64,000 nucleotides of DNA from Anaeromyxobacter sp. Fw109-5. GTDB taxonomy: Bacteria; Myxococcota; Myxococcia; Myxococcales; Anaeromyxobacteraceae. The stretch covers positions 682,001 to 746,000 of the forward strand of contig NC_009675.1 of assembly GCF_000017505.1 (NCBI RefSeq), in the 5' to 3' direction. This document shows positions 7,019 through 15,514 of this stretch, one piece after another. The notes beneath the pieces are model-generated. The model did no database searches and was not told where the DNA came from. It was given only the letters and a program-made list of their open reading frames with translations. Position numbers and translations under genes: made by a program. Position 1 is the stretch's first letter, and every line of letters begins with the position of its first letter.

Positions 7019-9718
7019 ATGGCTTGGAAAACGGGCACCAAGGTGATCCACCGCGCCCAGCGCGGCTGGGGCGTGGGCGTGATCGTGCAGGTCGCCGAGG
7101 AGGGCCGGCGGCTGGCGGTCCGGTTCGCCGGTCGCGAAGGGATCACGGTCGTGTCTGGCCGCGACTCCGCCCTGGTCGAGGTCCCGGCCGACACCCCGAT
7201 CGAGAAGGCGGCGGCCGGAGGGCCGCTCGACGCCCTCGCCTCGGGCGAGCAGGGGGCCGCCACCGCCTTCGCGCTGCGCACGCGCGTCTCCCGGCTGGAG
7301 GCGCTGCGGCGCGCGGACTCGCTCGGTGCGCTCCTCTCCTCGCGCGTCCACGTCCTCCCGCACCAGGTGGGCGCCGCGGGCCGCATCCTCTCCGATCGGC
7401 TGCCGCGCTTCGTCCTCGCCGACGAGGTCGGCCTCGGCAAGACGGTGGAGGCGGGCCTCGTCTTCGCCGGCATGCGCCAGCTCGGCATCGCCGAGCGCGT
7501 GCTCGTCGTCGTCCCCGAGCACCTCGCCTTCCAGTGGCTCGCGGAGCTCTTCCACAAGTTCAACGCGCTCTTCTCGCTCCTCACCCCCGAGCGCATCGCC
7601 GCGCTCGGAGGCGCCGAGGCCGCGCTCGCGCGGTCGCCGCACGCCATCGTCTCCTTCGAGGCGCTCCGCGACGACCCCGACCTCGCGGACGTCGCCGCCG
7701 ACATCCCCTTCGACCTGCTCGTGGTGGACGAGGCGCATCACCTCGCCGAGGACGCGCTCCACGCCGCCGTCGCCCCGCTCTGCCGCGCCGCCTACGGCGT
7801 GCTGCTCCTCACCGCGACGCCGGTGCGCCTCGACCCGCGCGAGTACTTCCGCCTGCTCTCGCTCGTGGAGCCGGTGCCCTCCACCACGCTCGACGAGTTC
7901 CTCGCCCGGCTCGAGCAGCACGAGGCCTACGCCGAGGTGGCGCGCACGCTCCTCGCCGGCGGCTCCGAGGCGGAGGCGCTCGGGGCGCTGCGCGCGCTCG
8001 CGCCCGGCGACGAGCTCTTCACGCGAGAGGACCCGGTCCCCGACCGGCTCACGCTCCTCGCCCACCTCGCCGACCGCTACAGCCTCTCCGCCCGGCTCAT
8101 CCGCAACCGCCGCGTGAAGGTCGGCGCGTTCACCTCGCGCGTGCTGCGCCGCAAGGACGTGGGGGAGGGGGAGAAGCGCGCCGCGCTCGTCGAGCTGTGC
8201 GCCCGGCTCGCGAAGGGCGGCGAGAAGGTGCTCGTGTTCGGCCACGACCTCGAGCTGCTCAGGGAGCTGCAGGCGGGCATCGGCGGCGAGGGGCTCGAGG
8301 CGCTGCTCTACGACGACGCGCCCTCGCTCGAGGGGCGCGACCGCCTCGTCGCGCGCTTCCGCGATCCGGAGGGGCCGATGGTCCTCCTCTCCGGCGAGTC
8401 CGGCGGCGAGGGCCGGAACTTCCAGTTCGCCTGCCAGCTCGTCTGCGCCGACCTGCCCGAGTCGCCGCTCGTGCTGGAGCAGCGCATCGGCCGGCTCGAC
8501 CGGCTCGGGCAGCACCGGCCCGTCGAGATCCACCTCGTGGTCGAGCCGGGGGAGGAGGCGTTCCTCGCCGACCTCTACGAGAAGGAGATCGGCATCTTCG
8601 AGGAGCCGGTGGGCGGCCTCGACGCAGTGCTCGCCTCGCTCCCGGAGGAGCTGGAGGCGCTGCGCCGCAAGCGGACCGACCGCACGCGCGAGGCCTTCCG
8701 CAAGGACCTCGCCGAGCGCGTCGCCACCGCCCGCCGGGCGCAGCACGAGGGCGACCCGCTCCTCGACATCCGCTCCGCCGCGCTCCCCGACCTCGCGCGC
8801 CTCGTCAAGGGCGCCTTCGGGCGCATGGGCGAGGAGGTCCCGGAGGGCATCGAGGGACCGCGCGTCTCGGGGGAGGCGGTGGAGCAGTCGCTGGTCACGC
8901 TCTCGCGCTGGCTCGAGGAGGAGCTCGAGGAGGTCACCACCGACGTCGGCCAGCGGATCGGCATGGAGGTGGACACCGACCAGAACGTCCACCCGTTCGA
9001 GGTCGCCTTCACGCTCGGCTCGGGCATGCGCATCGAGGCGCTCCCCGGGATGGAGATGCCGGAGGAGCCCGTCACGTACCTCGGCTCGTACTGGCGAGAG
9101 ACGGCGGTGGCGCGCGACGAGCTGCAGTGGTTCGCGACCGGGCACAAGCTGGTGGAGGCGCTCGTCGGCCTGGTGCGCGACGGCGACGCCGGCCGCTCCG
9201 CCGCGCTGAAGCGGGAGTGGGCGCCGCGCCGCGGCGGCCTGTACGTGCGCTTCGAGCCGCGGCTCGCCTCGAGCGCCGACCTCGCGCCCGGCGCGCGCGT
9301 GGCCTCCCGCCAGGCCTCGCGGTACCTGGATCTCTCTCCGGTCTCGGTGCTGGTGGAGCTCGAGCCGGGCCACCGCCACGTCGCGGGCGGCGCGCAGCGC
9401 GTCGAGGACGAGATCGAGGGGGTGCAGGACGCGAAGGTCGGTCCCGCCCCCGCCGCGCTCCTGCAGGCCGCCCGTGAGGCCGCCGAGAAGGAGGCCCTCG
9501 AGATCCTCGCGCGCCGCCGCGAGGAGGCCCACGAGCTGCTCGCGTTCCACGCCGACTACGAGGAGGAGCGGCTCATCGAGTCCGCCTTCCAGGGCGGCGC
9601 GCCGCGCGCCCGCATCGAGGCCGCGCTCCTCGTCCTCCGGCAGCACCGGGAGGTGGTCGGGCGGGCCATCGACAAGGCGAAGCTGGAGCTGGACGCGGCG
9701 GCGGTCGTGGTCCCGTAG
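7019..9718 (+). CDS. SNF2/RapA (HepA)-like ATP-dependent helicase
   Basis: An 899-residue protein. A small SH3-like N-terminus (WKTGTKVIHRAQRGWGVGVI) precedes a two-lobed helicase core: Walker A DEVGLGKTVEAG around residue 135, DEAH at 237-240, the LTATP motif, and motif VI QRIGRLDRLGQ at 488-498. A long C-terminal coiled and charged region follows. The layout resembles RapA, the RNA-polymerase-recycling ATPase, but the polymerase-contact domains cannot be verified by eye, so it could be another bacterial SNF2. The ATG at 7019 has AAGGGG upstream; an in-frame start at 6917 is less likely. It converges with the argE-like gene across the tandem repeat. Confidence 0.82.
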   Translation: MAWKTGTKVIHRAQRGWGVGVIVQVAEEGRRLAVRFAGREGITVVSGRDSALVEVPADTPIEKAAAGGPLDALASGEQGAATAFALRTRVSRLEALRRADSLGALLSSRVHVLPHQVGAAGRILSDRLPRFVLADEVGLGKTVEAGLVFAGMRQLGIAERVLVVVPEHLAFQWLAELFHKFNALFSLLTPERIAALGGAEAALARSPHAIVSFEALRDDPDLADVAADIPFDLLVVDEAHHLAEDALHAAVAPLCRAAYGVLLLTATPVRLDPREYFRLLSLVEPVPSTTLDEFLARLEQHEAYAEVARTLLAGGSEAEALGALRALAPGDELFTREDPVPDRLTLLAHLADRYSLSARLIRNRRVKVGAFTSRVLRRKDVGEGEKRAALVELCARLAKGGEKVLVFGHDLELLRELQAGIGGEGLEALLYDDAPSLEGRDRLVARFRDPEGPMVLLSGESGGEGRNFQFACQLVCADLPESPLVLEQRIGRLDRLGQHRPVEIHLVVEPGEEAFLADLYEKEIGIFEEPVGGLDAVLASLPEELEALRRKRTDRTREAFRKDLAERVATARRAQHEGDPLLDIRSAALPDLARLVKGAFGRMGEEVPEGIEGPRVSGEAVEQSLVTLSRWLEEELEEVTTDVGQRIGMEVDTDQNVHPFEVAFTLGSGMRIEALPGMEMPEEPVTYLGSYWRETAVARDELQWFATGHKLVEALVGLVRDGDAGRSAALKREWAPRRGGLYVRFEPRLASSADLAPGARVASRQASRYLDLSPVSVLVELEPGHRHVAGGAQRVEDEIEGVQDAKVGPAPAALLQAAREAAEKEALEILARRREEAHELLAFHADYEEERLIESAFQGGAPRARIEAALLVLRQHREVVGRAIDKAKLELDAAAVVVP

Positions 9719-9735
9719 CTCGGCGCACGATCCCT

Positions 9736-10167
9736 GCCTGCGACGGGCGGACTCCTCGCTGCGCGCCTGCGGCGTACAGAAGAGTACGCCTCGGCGCTTC
9801 GCTCGTCTTGCGCCCGTCTCGGCGACGGGCTCGTGCGCCTTGCGCCTGCGACGGGCGGACTCCTCGCTGCGCGCCTGCGGCGTACAGAAGAGTACGCCTC
9901 GGCGCTTCGCTCGTCTTGCGCCCGTCTCGGCGACGGGCTCGTGCGCCTTGCGCCTGCGACGGGCGGACTCCTCGCTGCGCGCCTGCGGCGTACAGAAGAG
10001 TACGCCTCGGCGCTTCGCTCGTCTTGCGCCCGTCTCGGCGACGGGCTCGTGCGCCTTGCGCCTGCGACGGGCGGACTCCTCGCTGCGCGCCTGCGGCGTA
10101 CAGAAGAGTACGCCTCGGCGCTTCGCTCGTCTTGCGCCCGTCTCGGCGACGGGCTCGTGCGCCTTGC
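9736..10167 (+). repeat. Four perfect tandem copies of a 108-bp unit with two hairpins each
   Basis: Units are 9736-9843, 9844-9951, 9952-10059 and 10060-10167. As read they are identical. Each holds two perfect hairpins. In unit 1 these are GGCGTAC-AGAAGA-GTACGCC (9771-9790) and GCCCGTC-TCGGC-GACGGGC (9812-9830). The array fills nearly the whole gap between two convergent genes (stops at 9718 and 10189). Because 108 is divisible by three, all frames stay open, but no ribosome site or plausible protein is seen. No T-run follows the stems. Confidence 0.95.
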
Positions 10168-10188
10168 GGTACGAAGAGACGCGGCCCG

Positions 10189-11304
10189 CTACCCGCAGAA
10201 CCGCTCGATCGCCCGCGTCAGGATGGCCGCCGCCTGCTCGAGCTGCGCGACCTCCACGTACTCGCCCGTGCGGTGCGCCACGCGGATGTCGCCGGGGCCG
10301 AACACGCAGGCCTCCGCGCCGAGGCCGATGACCTCGGGGAGCTCGGTGCCGAACGGCACCGTGGTCGCGGCGTTCCCGCTCTCGGCCTGGAGGAAGCGGA
10401 CGATCTCCGCCTCCGCGGGGGTGACCGCCGCGGCGTCGGTGCGGAGCGGCGTGACCTCCACCTGCACCCGCCCGCCGCTCGACGCGGCGAGCCGCGCGCA
10501 CGCGTCCTCGAGGAGCCGGAGGGCCTTGCGCGGATCCTGGCCGGGGATGGGCCGCCACTCGTAGGTGAAGCGGCACTCGCCCGCGATGATGTTCCGGGCC
10601 TTGCCGCCCTGGATGACGCCCACGTTCCAGGTGGTGTGCGGCGGCGAGAAGGCGCCGTCGGACTCGCCGCGGAGCGCCTCGCCGATCTTCTCGAGCTCCG
10701 GGAAGAGCCTCCCTGCCGCGTGGATCGCGGAGGCGCCGACCTCCGGGTAGGCGCTGTGCCCCTCGAGCCCGGTGAGCACCACCTCCACCGCGCAGTAGCC
10801 CTTGTGCGCGCGCACCGGCGTGAGCGACGTCGGCTCGCCCACGATGGCGTGGCGCGGGTGGACGCGACCCTCGGCGAGGAGCCGCTTCGCGCCGAGGCAG
10901 CCGATCTCCTCGTCCGCGGTGAAGAGGAGCGTGAGCGGCAGCCGCGCGGGCCGCGAGCGGGAGGCGGCGACGAGCGCGGCGGCGAGGAAGCCCTTCGTGT
11001 CGGCCGCGCCGCGCCCGTAGATGCGCCCGTCGCGCTCCGCGCCCGTGAGCGCCTCCTCCCAGGCCGGATCGAACGGCACGCAGTCCGAGTGGCCGACGAG
11101 CGCGAGCCCGCCGCCCGCCTCGGGGCCGCGCCGGCACACGAGGTTGCCCTTCTCGACGCCGCTCGCGTCGAGCCAGCTCTGGCGGCGGGTCTCGAACCCC
11201 AGCGCCCGCGCGTCGCGCTCGAGCAGGTCGAGCACCGGCAGGTTGGAGCGCGTGGAGGTGGAGTCGATCGCGATGAGGGACCGGAGGAGCGGGACGAGTT
11301 CCAT
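10189..11304 (-). CDS. argE: M20-family deacetylase, acetylornithine deacetylase-like (ArgE)
   Basis: A 371-residue M20 metallopeptidase-fold enzyme. Zinc-site landmarks are GHSDCVPFD near residue 70, GRGAADTKGFLAA near 100 and FTADEEIGCLGAKRL near 130; the lid domain has GLEGHSAYPEVG. Family members remove acetyl or succinyl groups from amino acids; ArgE yields ornithine. Because this genome also has the acetyl-recycling ArgJ, ArgE activity may be redundant and the true substrate could be another N-acyl amino acid. The ATG at 11304 (MELVPLLRSL) fits the usual family start; an upstream ATG at 11358 would add 18 residues. Confidence 0.75.
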   Translation of the reverse strand: MELVPLLRSLIAIDSTSTRSNLPVLDLLERDARALGFETRRQSWLDASGVEKGNLVCRRGPEAGGGLALVGHSDCVPFDPAWEEALTGAERDGRIYGRGAADTKGFLAAALVAASRSRPARLPLTLLFTADEEIGCLGAKRLLAEGRVHPRHAIVGEPTSLTPVRAHKGYCAVEVVLTGLEGHSAYPEVGASAIHAAGRLFPELEKIGEALRGESDGAFSPPHTTWNVGVIQGGKARNIIAGECRFTYEWRPIPGQDPRKALRLLEDACARLAASSGGRVQVEVTPLRTDAAAVTPAEAEIVRFLQAESGNAATTVPFGTELPEVIGLGAEACVFGPGDIRVAHRTGEYVEVAQLEQAAAILTRAIERFCG

Positions 11305-11362
11305 GGGAGGGGAGCCTAGACGAGGCGCGAGCGTCGCGCCGTCCTTCTCGCGGCGCATGGGG

Positions 11363-12793
11363 TCACGCCCCGCCCCACAGCCGGGCCATCACCCCACGGA
11401 AATCCGCGAGGATGCGCTCGGCAGGCACCCGCCCGGGCGCCGTGGCGCCGCCGGTCACCACCGGCTCGCCGGCGACGTGGACGGAGCGGATCGCGGTGCG
11501 CGCGGCCGCGAACACCACCGTGGAAAGGAACGCCTCCGTCCCGCGAGCTCGTGCTTGGACGGGCTCGGCACGAGTGGACAGGTCTGCGCCCGCGATCGAC
11601 GGGTCGTCGAGGTCGAGCGCGACGAAGTCGGCCGGCTCACCCGGGGCGAGCGTCCCGCCGGCGAGGCCGAGCGAGGCCATGCCGCCCGTCGTGGCGGCGC
11701 CGAAGAGGCGCGCCGCGAGCGTGCCGGGGGGATCGTCGAGCACGTTCCGCTCCCCGCGCACGAGCCGAAGGTGCAGCTCGAGCGCGCGTGCCTCCCCGAG
11801 CAGATCGATCTCCACGAGCGAGTCCGCCCCGAGCGCGAGCCGCGCGCCGGCCGCGACCAGCCGGTCGGCGGGGACCACCCCGTCGCCGAGGTTCCGCTCG
11901 GTGAGCGGGCAGGCGCACACCGTCGAGCCCGCCGCGCCGATGGCGCGGACGTCGGCGTCGTCGAGGTGGATGGCGTGGACGAGCGTCGTCCCGCGGTGGA
12001 GCGCGCCGGCGCGGGCGAGCAGCGCGACGGGCGAGACGCCGTGCTCGGCGCGGCAGGCGGCCACCTCCGCGGGCTGCTCGGCGGCGTGGACGTGAAGCGG
12101 GAGCCGCCGGCGGCGCGCCTCCGCGGCGAGCGCGGCGAGCCACGGCTCGGGGCAGGCGCGGACGCTGTGCGGCGCGATCCCGACGGAGACGAGGGGGTCG
12201 CCGGCGAGCGCCGAGGCCAGCTCGTCGAGGCCGGCGAGGTAGGCGTCCTGAGAGGGCTCCACGAAGCGGCGCTGCAGCGGGTCGGGCGCGAGCCCATGGC
12301 CCGCGCGCGCGTACGCCGCGCGCAGCAGCACGATCCGCAGCCCCACGTCGCGCGCCGCCCGCACCACCCGCAGGGCCAGCTCGGCGGGCTCGGCGTAGGG
12401 GCGCCCGGCGGGATCGCGGTGCAGGTAGTGGAACTCGCCGACACAGGTGACGCCCGCGCGGGCGAGCTCGTGGAACGCCATCCGCGCGACCGCCTCGAGG
12501 TCGTCCGGCCCGAGCAGGTTCGCCGCCTCGTACATGGCGGCGCGCCAGCTCCAGAAGTCCTCGCGGCCGCCGCCGCGCCGCTCGGTGCGCCCGCGGATCG
12601 CGCGCTGGAAGGAGTGCCCGTGCGCGGACACGAGGCCGGGGAGGATCGCCTGCCGCGGCAGCGGCACGAGCTCGGCGCCGGGGAGCGGCTCGCCCACGGC
12701 CACGACCGCGCCGCCCTCGACCGAGAGCGCAGCGCCTGCGCGCAGCTCGCCGCCGGCGAGGAGCAGATCGGGCAAGTAGGCGCGCGGCGGCAC
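11363..12793 (-). CDS. hutF: Formimidoylglutamate deiminase-like amidohydrolase (HutF)
   Basis: A 476-residue amidohydrolase. It shows the metal motif SAHGHSFQRAIRG with TERRGG and FWSWRAAMYEAA right after it, a combination characteristic of HutF, then HVHAAEQPAEV, HAIHLDDADV and the C-terminal GADSLVEIDLLGE. HutF converts N-formimino-glutamate to N-formylglutamate and ammonia in five-step histidine degradation. No other hut gene is in view, so a different imino-substrate is possible. The GTG start at 12793 is an inference, since no ATG is available upstream of the conserved region. It diverges from dapF with only 34 bp between the starts. Confidence 0.75.
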   Translation of the reverse strand: MPPRAYLPDLLLAGGELRAGAALSVEGGAVVAVGEPLPGAELVPLPRQAILPGLVSAHGHSFQRAIRGRTERRGGGREDFWSWRAAMYEAANLLGPDDLEAVARMAFHELARAGVTCVGEFHYLHRDPAGRPYAEPAELALRVVRAARDVGLRIVLLRAAYARAGHGLAPDPLQRRFVEPSQDAYLAGLDELASALAGDPLVSVGIAPHSVRACPEPWLAALAAEARRRRLPLHVHAAEQPAEVAACRAEHGVSPVALLARAGALHRGTTLVHAIHLDDADVRAIGAAGSTVCACPLTERNLGDGVVPADRLVAAGARLALGADSLVEIDLLGEARALELHLRLVRGERNVLDDPPGTLAARLFGAATTGGMASLGLAGGTLAPGEPADFVALDLDDPSIAGADLSTRAEPVQARARGTEAFLSTVVFAAARTAIRSVHVAGEPVVTGGATAPGRVPAERILADFRGVMARLWGGA

Positions 12794-12827
12794 GGGCAAG
12801 GGTTCGTGAGCGGGAGGGCGGCGCGTT

Positions 12828-13628
12828 ATGATGCACGGCGTGCCGCTCTCCTTCGTGAAGTACCACGGGCTCGGGAACGACTTCATCGTCGTGGACGGGC
12901 CCCTGATGGATCCGGACCGTGCCCGGCGACTGTGCGACCGGCGGCGCGGGATCGGCGCCGACGGCGTGCTCACCGTGCTCCCCCCCAGGACCTCGGGCGC
13001 CGCGGCGACCATGCACATCTTCAACTCCGACGGCTCGGTCGCCGCGATGTGCGGCAACGGCGTCCGCTGCGTCGCCCGCCACCTCGCCGAGACGCGCGGC
13101 CTCTCGGGCGCGCTCGTCATCGACACGGACTCCGGCCCGAAGCGCTGCGTCGTGCACCGCACCCCGGCCGGCGTCCCCTCGGCCGTGTCCGTGGAGATGG
13201 GGCCGGCGGCGGTGCAGGGCGACGAGGAGCTCCGGGCGGGCGGCGAGACGGTGCGCGCGGTGCGCGTGTCGATGGGCAACCCGCACGCGGTGCTGTTCGA
13301 CACGCCCACCCGCGAGCGCGCGAGCGCGATCGGCCCGCTGCTCGAGCGCGCCGTGCCGGGCGGCGTCAACGTCGGCTTCGCGCGCCCGGGTCCCCATGGC
13401 ATCGACCTCGTGGTCTGGGAGCGCGGCGCGGGGCTCACCGACGCCTGCGGGACGGGCGCGTGCGCCGCCGCGGTCGCCTCGGTCCGCGCGGGCGCGGTGA
13501 AGGCGGAGACGCCCGTCGAGGTGCGGCTCCCCGGCGGCGCGCTGGAGATCACCGTGGGCGCGGATCTCGTCCGCGTCACGATGCGCGGCCCCGCAGCGCG
13601 GGTCTTCGCCGGCGAGACGGACCTCTAG
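12828..13628 (+). CDS. dapF: Diaminopimelate epimerase
   Basis: A 266-residue DapF. It has FVKYHGLGNDFIVVD at residues 9-23 and the two catalytic cysteines, C75 in MCGNGVRC and C207 in DACGTGACA. It interconverts LL- and meso-diaminopimelate for lysine and peptidoglycan. Two ATGs (12828, 12831) are possible starts. The sequence TATGAT at 12826-12831 looks like a -10 box overlapping them, so a leaderless start at the GTG at 12840 is conceivable. The receiver gene that follows begins 3 bp after the stop, suggesting cotranscription. Confidence 0.92.
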   Translation: MMHGVPLSFVKYHGLGNDFIVVDGPLMDPDRARRLCDRRRGIGADGVLTVLPPRTSGAAATMHIFNSDGSVAAMCGNGVRCVARHLAETRGLSGALVIDTDSGPKRCVVHRTPAGVPSAVSVEMGPAAVQGDEELRAGGETVRAVRVSMGNPHAVLFDTPTRERASAIGPLLERAVPGGVNVGFARPGPHGIDLVVWERGAGLTDACGTGACAAAVASVRAGAVKAETPVEVRLPGGALEITVGADLVRVTMRGPAARVFAGETDL

Positions 13629-13631
13629 GGC

Positions 13632-15500
13632 ATGGCGACCGGCCGGATCCTGGTCGTCGACGACGAGCGGCTCTACCAGGAGCTGTTCCGCGACGCGCTC
13701 GCGGGCGCCGGGCACGCCACGCGCACGGCGTCCTCCGCCGAGGAGGCGCTCGCGCTGCTCGCCGACGAGCGCTTCGAGCTGCTCGTCACCGACATGGTCA
13801 TGCCCGGCCTGGACGGCGTCGGCCTCGTGCGCGAGGCGAAGCGGCGCGATCCGGATCTCGAGGTGGTCGCCGTGACCGGGCGCGAGGAGGTGCGCCTGGC
13901 GGTGGAGGCCATGAAGGCCGGCTGCGCCGACTTCCTCACGAAGCCGCTCGAGCCGGAGGAGCTGGTCGAGATCGCGGAGCGCGCGCTCGGAAGGGTCCAG
14001 CTGCGCCGCGAGCACTCCAAGCTCGTCAGCGAGAACCTCGACCTCACGCGCGCGCAGGCGCTCTACCGGCAGGGGCTGCAGATCCTCTCCACCCTCGACG
14101 GCGAGCGGCTCCAGGACGTGGCGCTCTCCGTGCTCGCGCGCGTCACCGACGCGCAGGGGGCGGCCCTGTGGACCGCCGACGAGCGCGGGCAGCTCCAGCT
14201 GCGCGCCTATCGCGGGGTGGTGGATCGCGCCGCGCTGCCCGCCCGCATCGACCCCGCCGGCGAGGAGTGGGCCGAGCCGCTCCGCGGGGGGGCGCCGTTC
14301 CAGGTGCCGTTCGCGGGGGCGGGGGAGGGGTTCCTCGTGCCGCTCGTCGCCGACGACGAGCCGGTCGGGGTCGCGCTGCTCTCCGACCGCGCCGCCGGTC
14401 CGTTCGGCCCCGAGGAGCACCAGGCCGCCGTCACCATCGCCGACTTCGCCGCCATCGCGGTGAAGAACGCCCGGCGCTTCCAGGCGGTGGAGCGGGTCGG
14501 GCTGCGCGACCGCGAGACCGGCGCCTACAACCTCGCCTACTTCGTGGACTACGCGGGCAAGGAGTTCTACAAGGCCCGCCGCTACGCGCGCTCGTTCTCG
14601 CTCGTGGTGCTGTCGCTCGACAACGCCGAGCAGATGCGCAAGGAGGCGGGCCGCGAGCCCTACCGGCGCGCGGTGCGCGACCTCGTCGCCGCGGTGGCGC
14701 GCGTCGGCCGCGACGCGGACATCCTCGCCAAGGTGTCGGAGAGCGAGTACTACGTGCTGCTCCCCGAGACCGATCACTTCGGCGCCCTCATGTTCCTCCG
14801 CCGCGCGGTGGACGAGGTGCGGCGCGAGGACGCCATCCAGCGCGTCGAGGAGCGCTGCCCGGTGCTCCTCTCGATGGGCGCCGCCACCTTCCCGAAGGAC
14901 GGGGAGGACTTCGACGAGCTGCTCCACTGGGCGCGCGCCCGCATCCTGGAGCAGCGCGGCTCGCTCCTGCGCCGGCTCCACCTCGACGACCTCGACCCCG
15001 CCGCCTTCTGGGAGCTCGCGGATCTGTTGCTCTCCGGCTCCTCCCACCTCCCCGAGAGCACCCCCTCGGCCCGCCCGCGCGCCGACGGCGAGCTCCTCGC
15101 GGCCGTGCAGCGCGAGGCGGCCCGCGAGCTGGCGCGCGACCCGCGCGCGCGCGGGATGCTCTACGTGGGCGGGCCGGTGGACGCGGGGATCGCGCCGCTG
15201 GTGCAGGCGTTGCCGGCCGGCGACGCCCTCGCGCGCGCGGGCGATCCGTCCGCGCGGGTCTACCTGCTCGGCCCGCGCGGGCGCGACGCCGCGTCGGTCG
15301 TGCACCCGCTCGTCACCGAGGTCTACCTCGACGGCGACAAGCGCTTCGCCGACCACGGCTTCGTGCTCTTCCTCTCCGAGCACTCCGCCTACGCGCTCCT
15401 CACCGGCCCCGGCGGCCGCGTGTTCCACACCGCCGACGCGCCCCTCGTCGACGCGCTGGTGGCGAAGCTCCAGAACCTCTACGACCTGCAGCCCCTGTAG
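13632..15500 (+). CDS. Receiver-GAF-degenerate GGDEF signalling protein
   Basis: A 622-residue protein. Residues 1-120 are a receiver domain with the phospho-acceptor aspartate at D54 (VTDMVMPGLDG) and FLTKPLEP near 105. Residues about 150-290 look like a GAF domain. Residues about 290-450 have the GGDEF fold (RDRETGAYNLAYFVD), but the active-site motif is SESEY at 369-373 instead of GG(D/E)EF, so cyclase activity is unlikely and it may bind nucleotide or protein instead. The last 150 residues are unassigned. It sits directly after dapF and before another receiver protein. Confidence 0.82.
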   Translation: MATGRILVVDDERLYQELFRDALAGAGHATRTASSAEEALALLADERFELLVTDMVMPGLDGVGLVREAKRRDPDLEVVAVTGREEVRLAVEAMKAGCADFLTKPLEPEELVEIAERALGRVQLRREHSKLVSENLDLTRAQALYRQGLQILSTLDGERLQDVALSVLARVTDAQGAALWTADERGQLQLRAYRGVVDRAALPARIDPAGEEWAEPLRGGAPFQVPFAGAGEGFLVPLVADDEPVGVALLSDRAAGPFGPEEHQAAVTIADFAAIAVKNARRFQAVERVGLRDRETGAYNLAYFVDYAGKEFYKARRYARSFSLVVLSLDNAEQMRKEAGREPYRRAVRDLVAAVARVGRDADILAKVSESEYYVLLPETDHFGALMFLRRAVDEVRREDAIQRVEERCPVLLSMGAATFPKDGEDFDELLHWARARILEQRGSLLRRLHLDDLDPAAFWELADLLLSGSSHLPESTPSARPRADGELLAAVQREAARELARDPRARGMLYVGGPVDAGIAPLVQALPAGDALARAGDPSARVYLLGPRGRDAASVVHPLVTEVYLDGDKRFADHGFVLFLSEHSAYALLTGPGGRVFHTADAPLVDALVAKLQNLYDLQPL

Positions 15501-15514
15501 CCCGAGCGCCCGCG

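Noticed and set aside
9736-10167. CRISPR array
   Set aside because: The repeat unit is 108 bp and identical throughout with no variable spacers, and no cas gene is present.
9736-10331. Repeat-encoded protein from the tandem array
   Set aside because: The array is open in several frames because 108 is divisible by three. There is no ribosome site and the array includes hairpins.
6920-11137. Long minus-strand frame opposite the RapA-like gene
   Set aside because: A mirror of GC-rich codons. The translation is Arg/Ala/His-rich low complexity and the opposite strand carries a clear helicase.
11021-15500. Very long uninterrupted frame running across argE, hutF, dapF and the receiver gene
   Set aside because: It is an open frame caused by high GC content. 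It covers genes on both strands, has Arg/Ala/Pro-rich composition, and only its end from 15515 matches a real protein.
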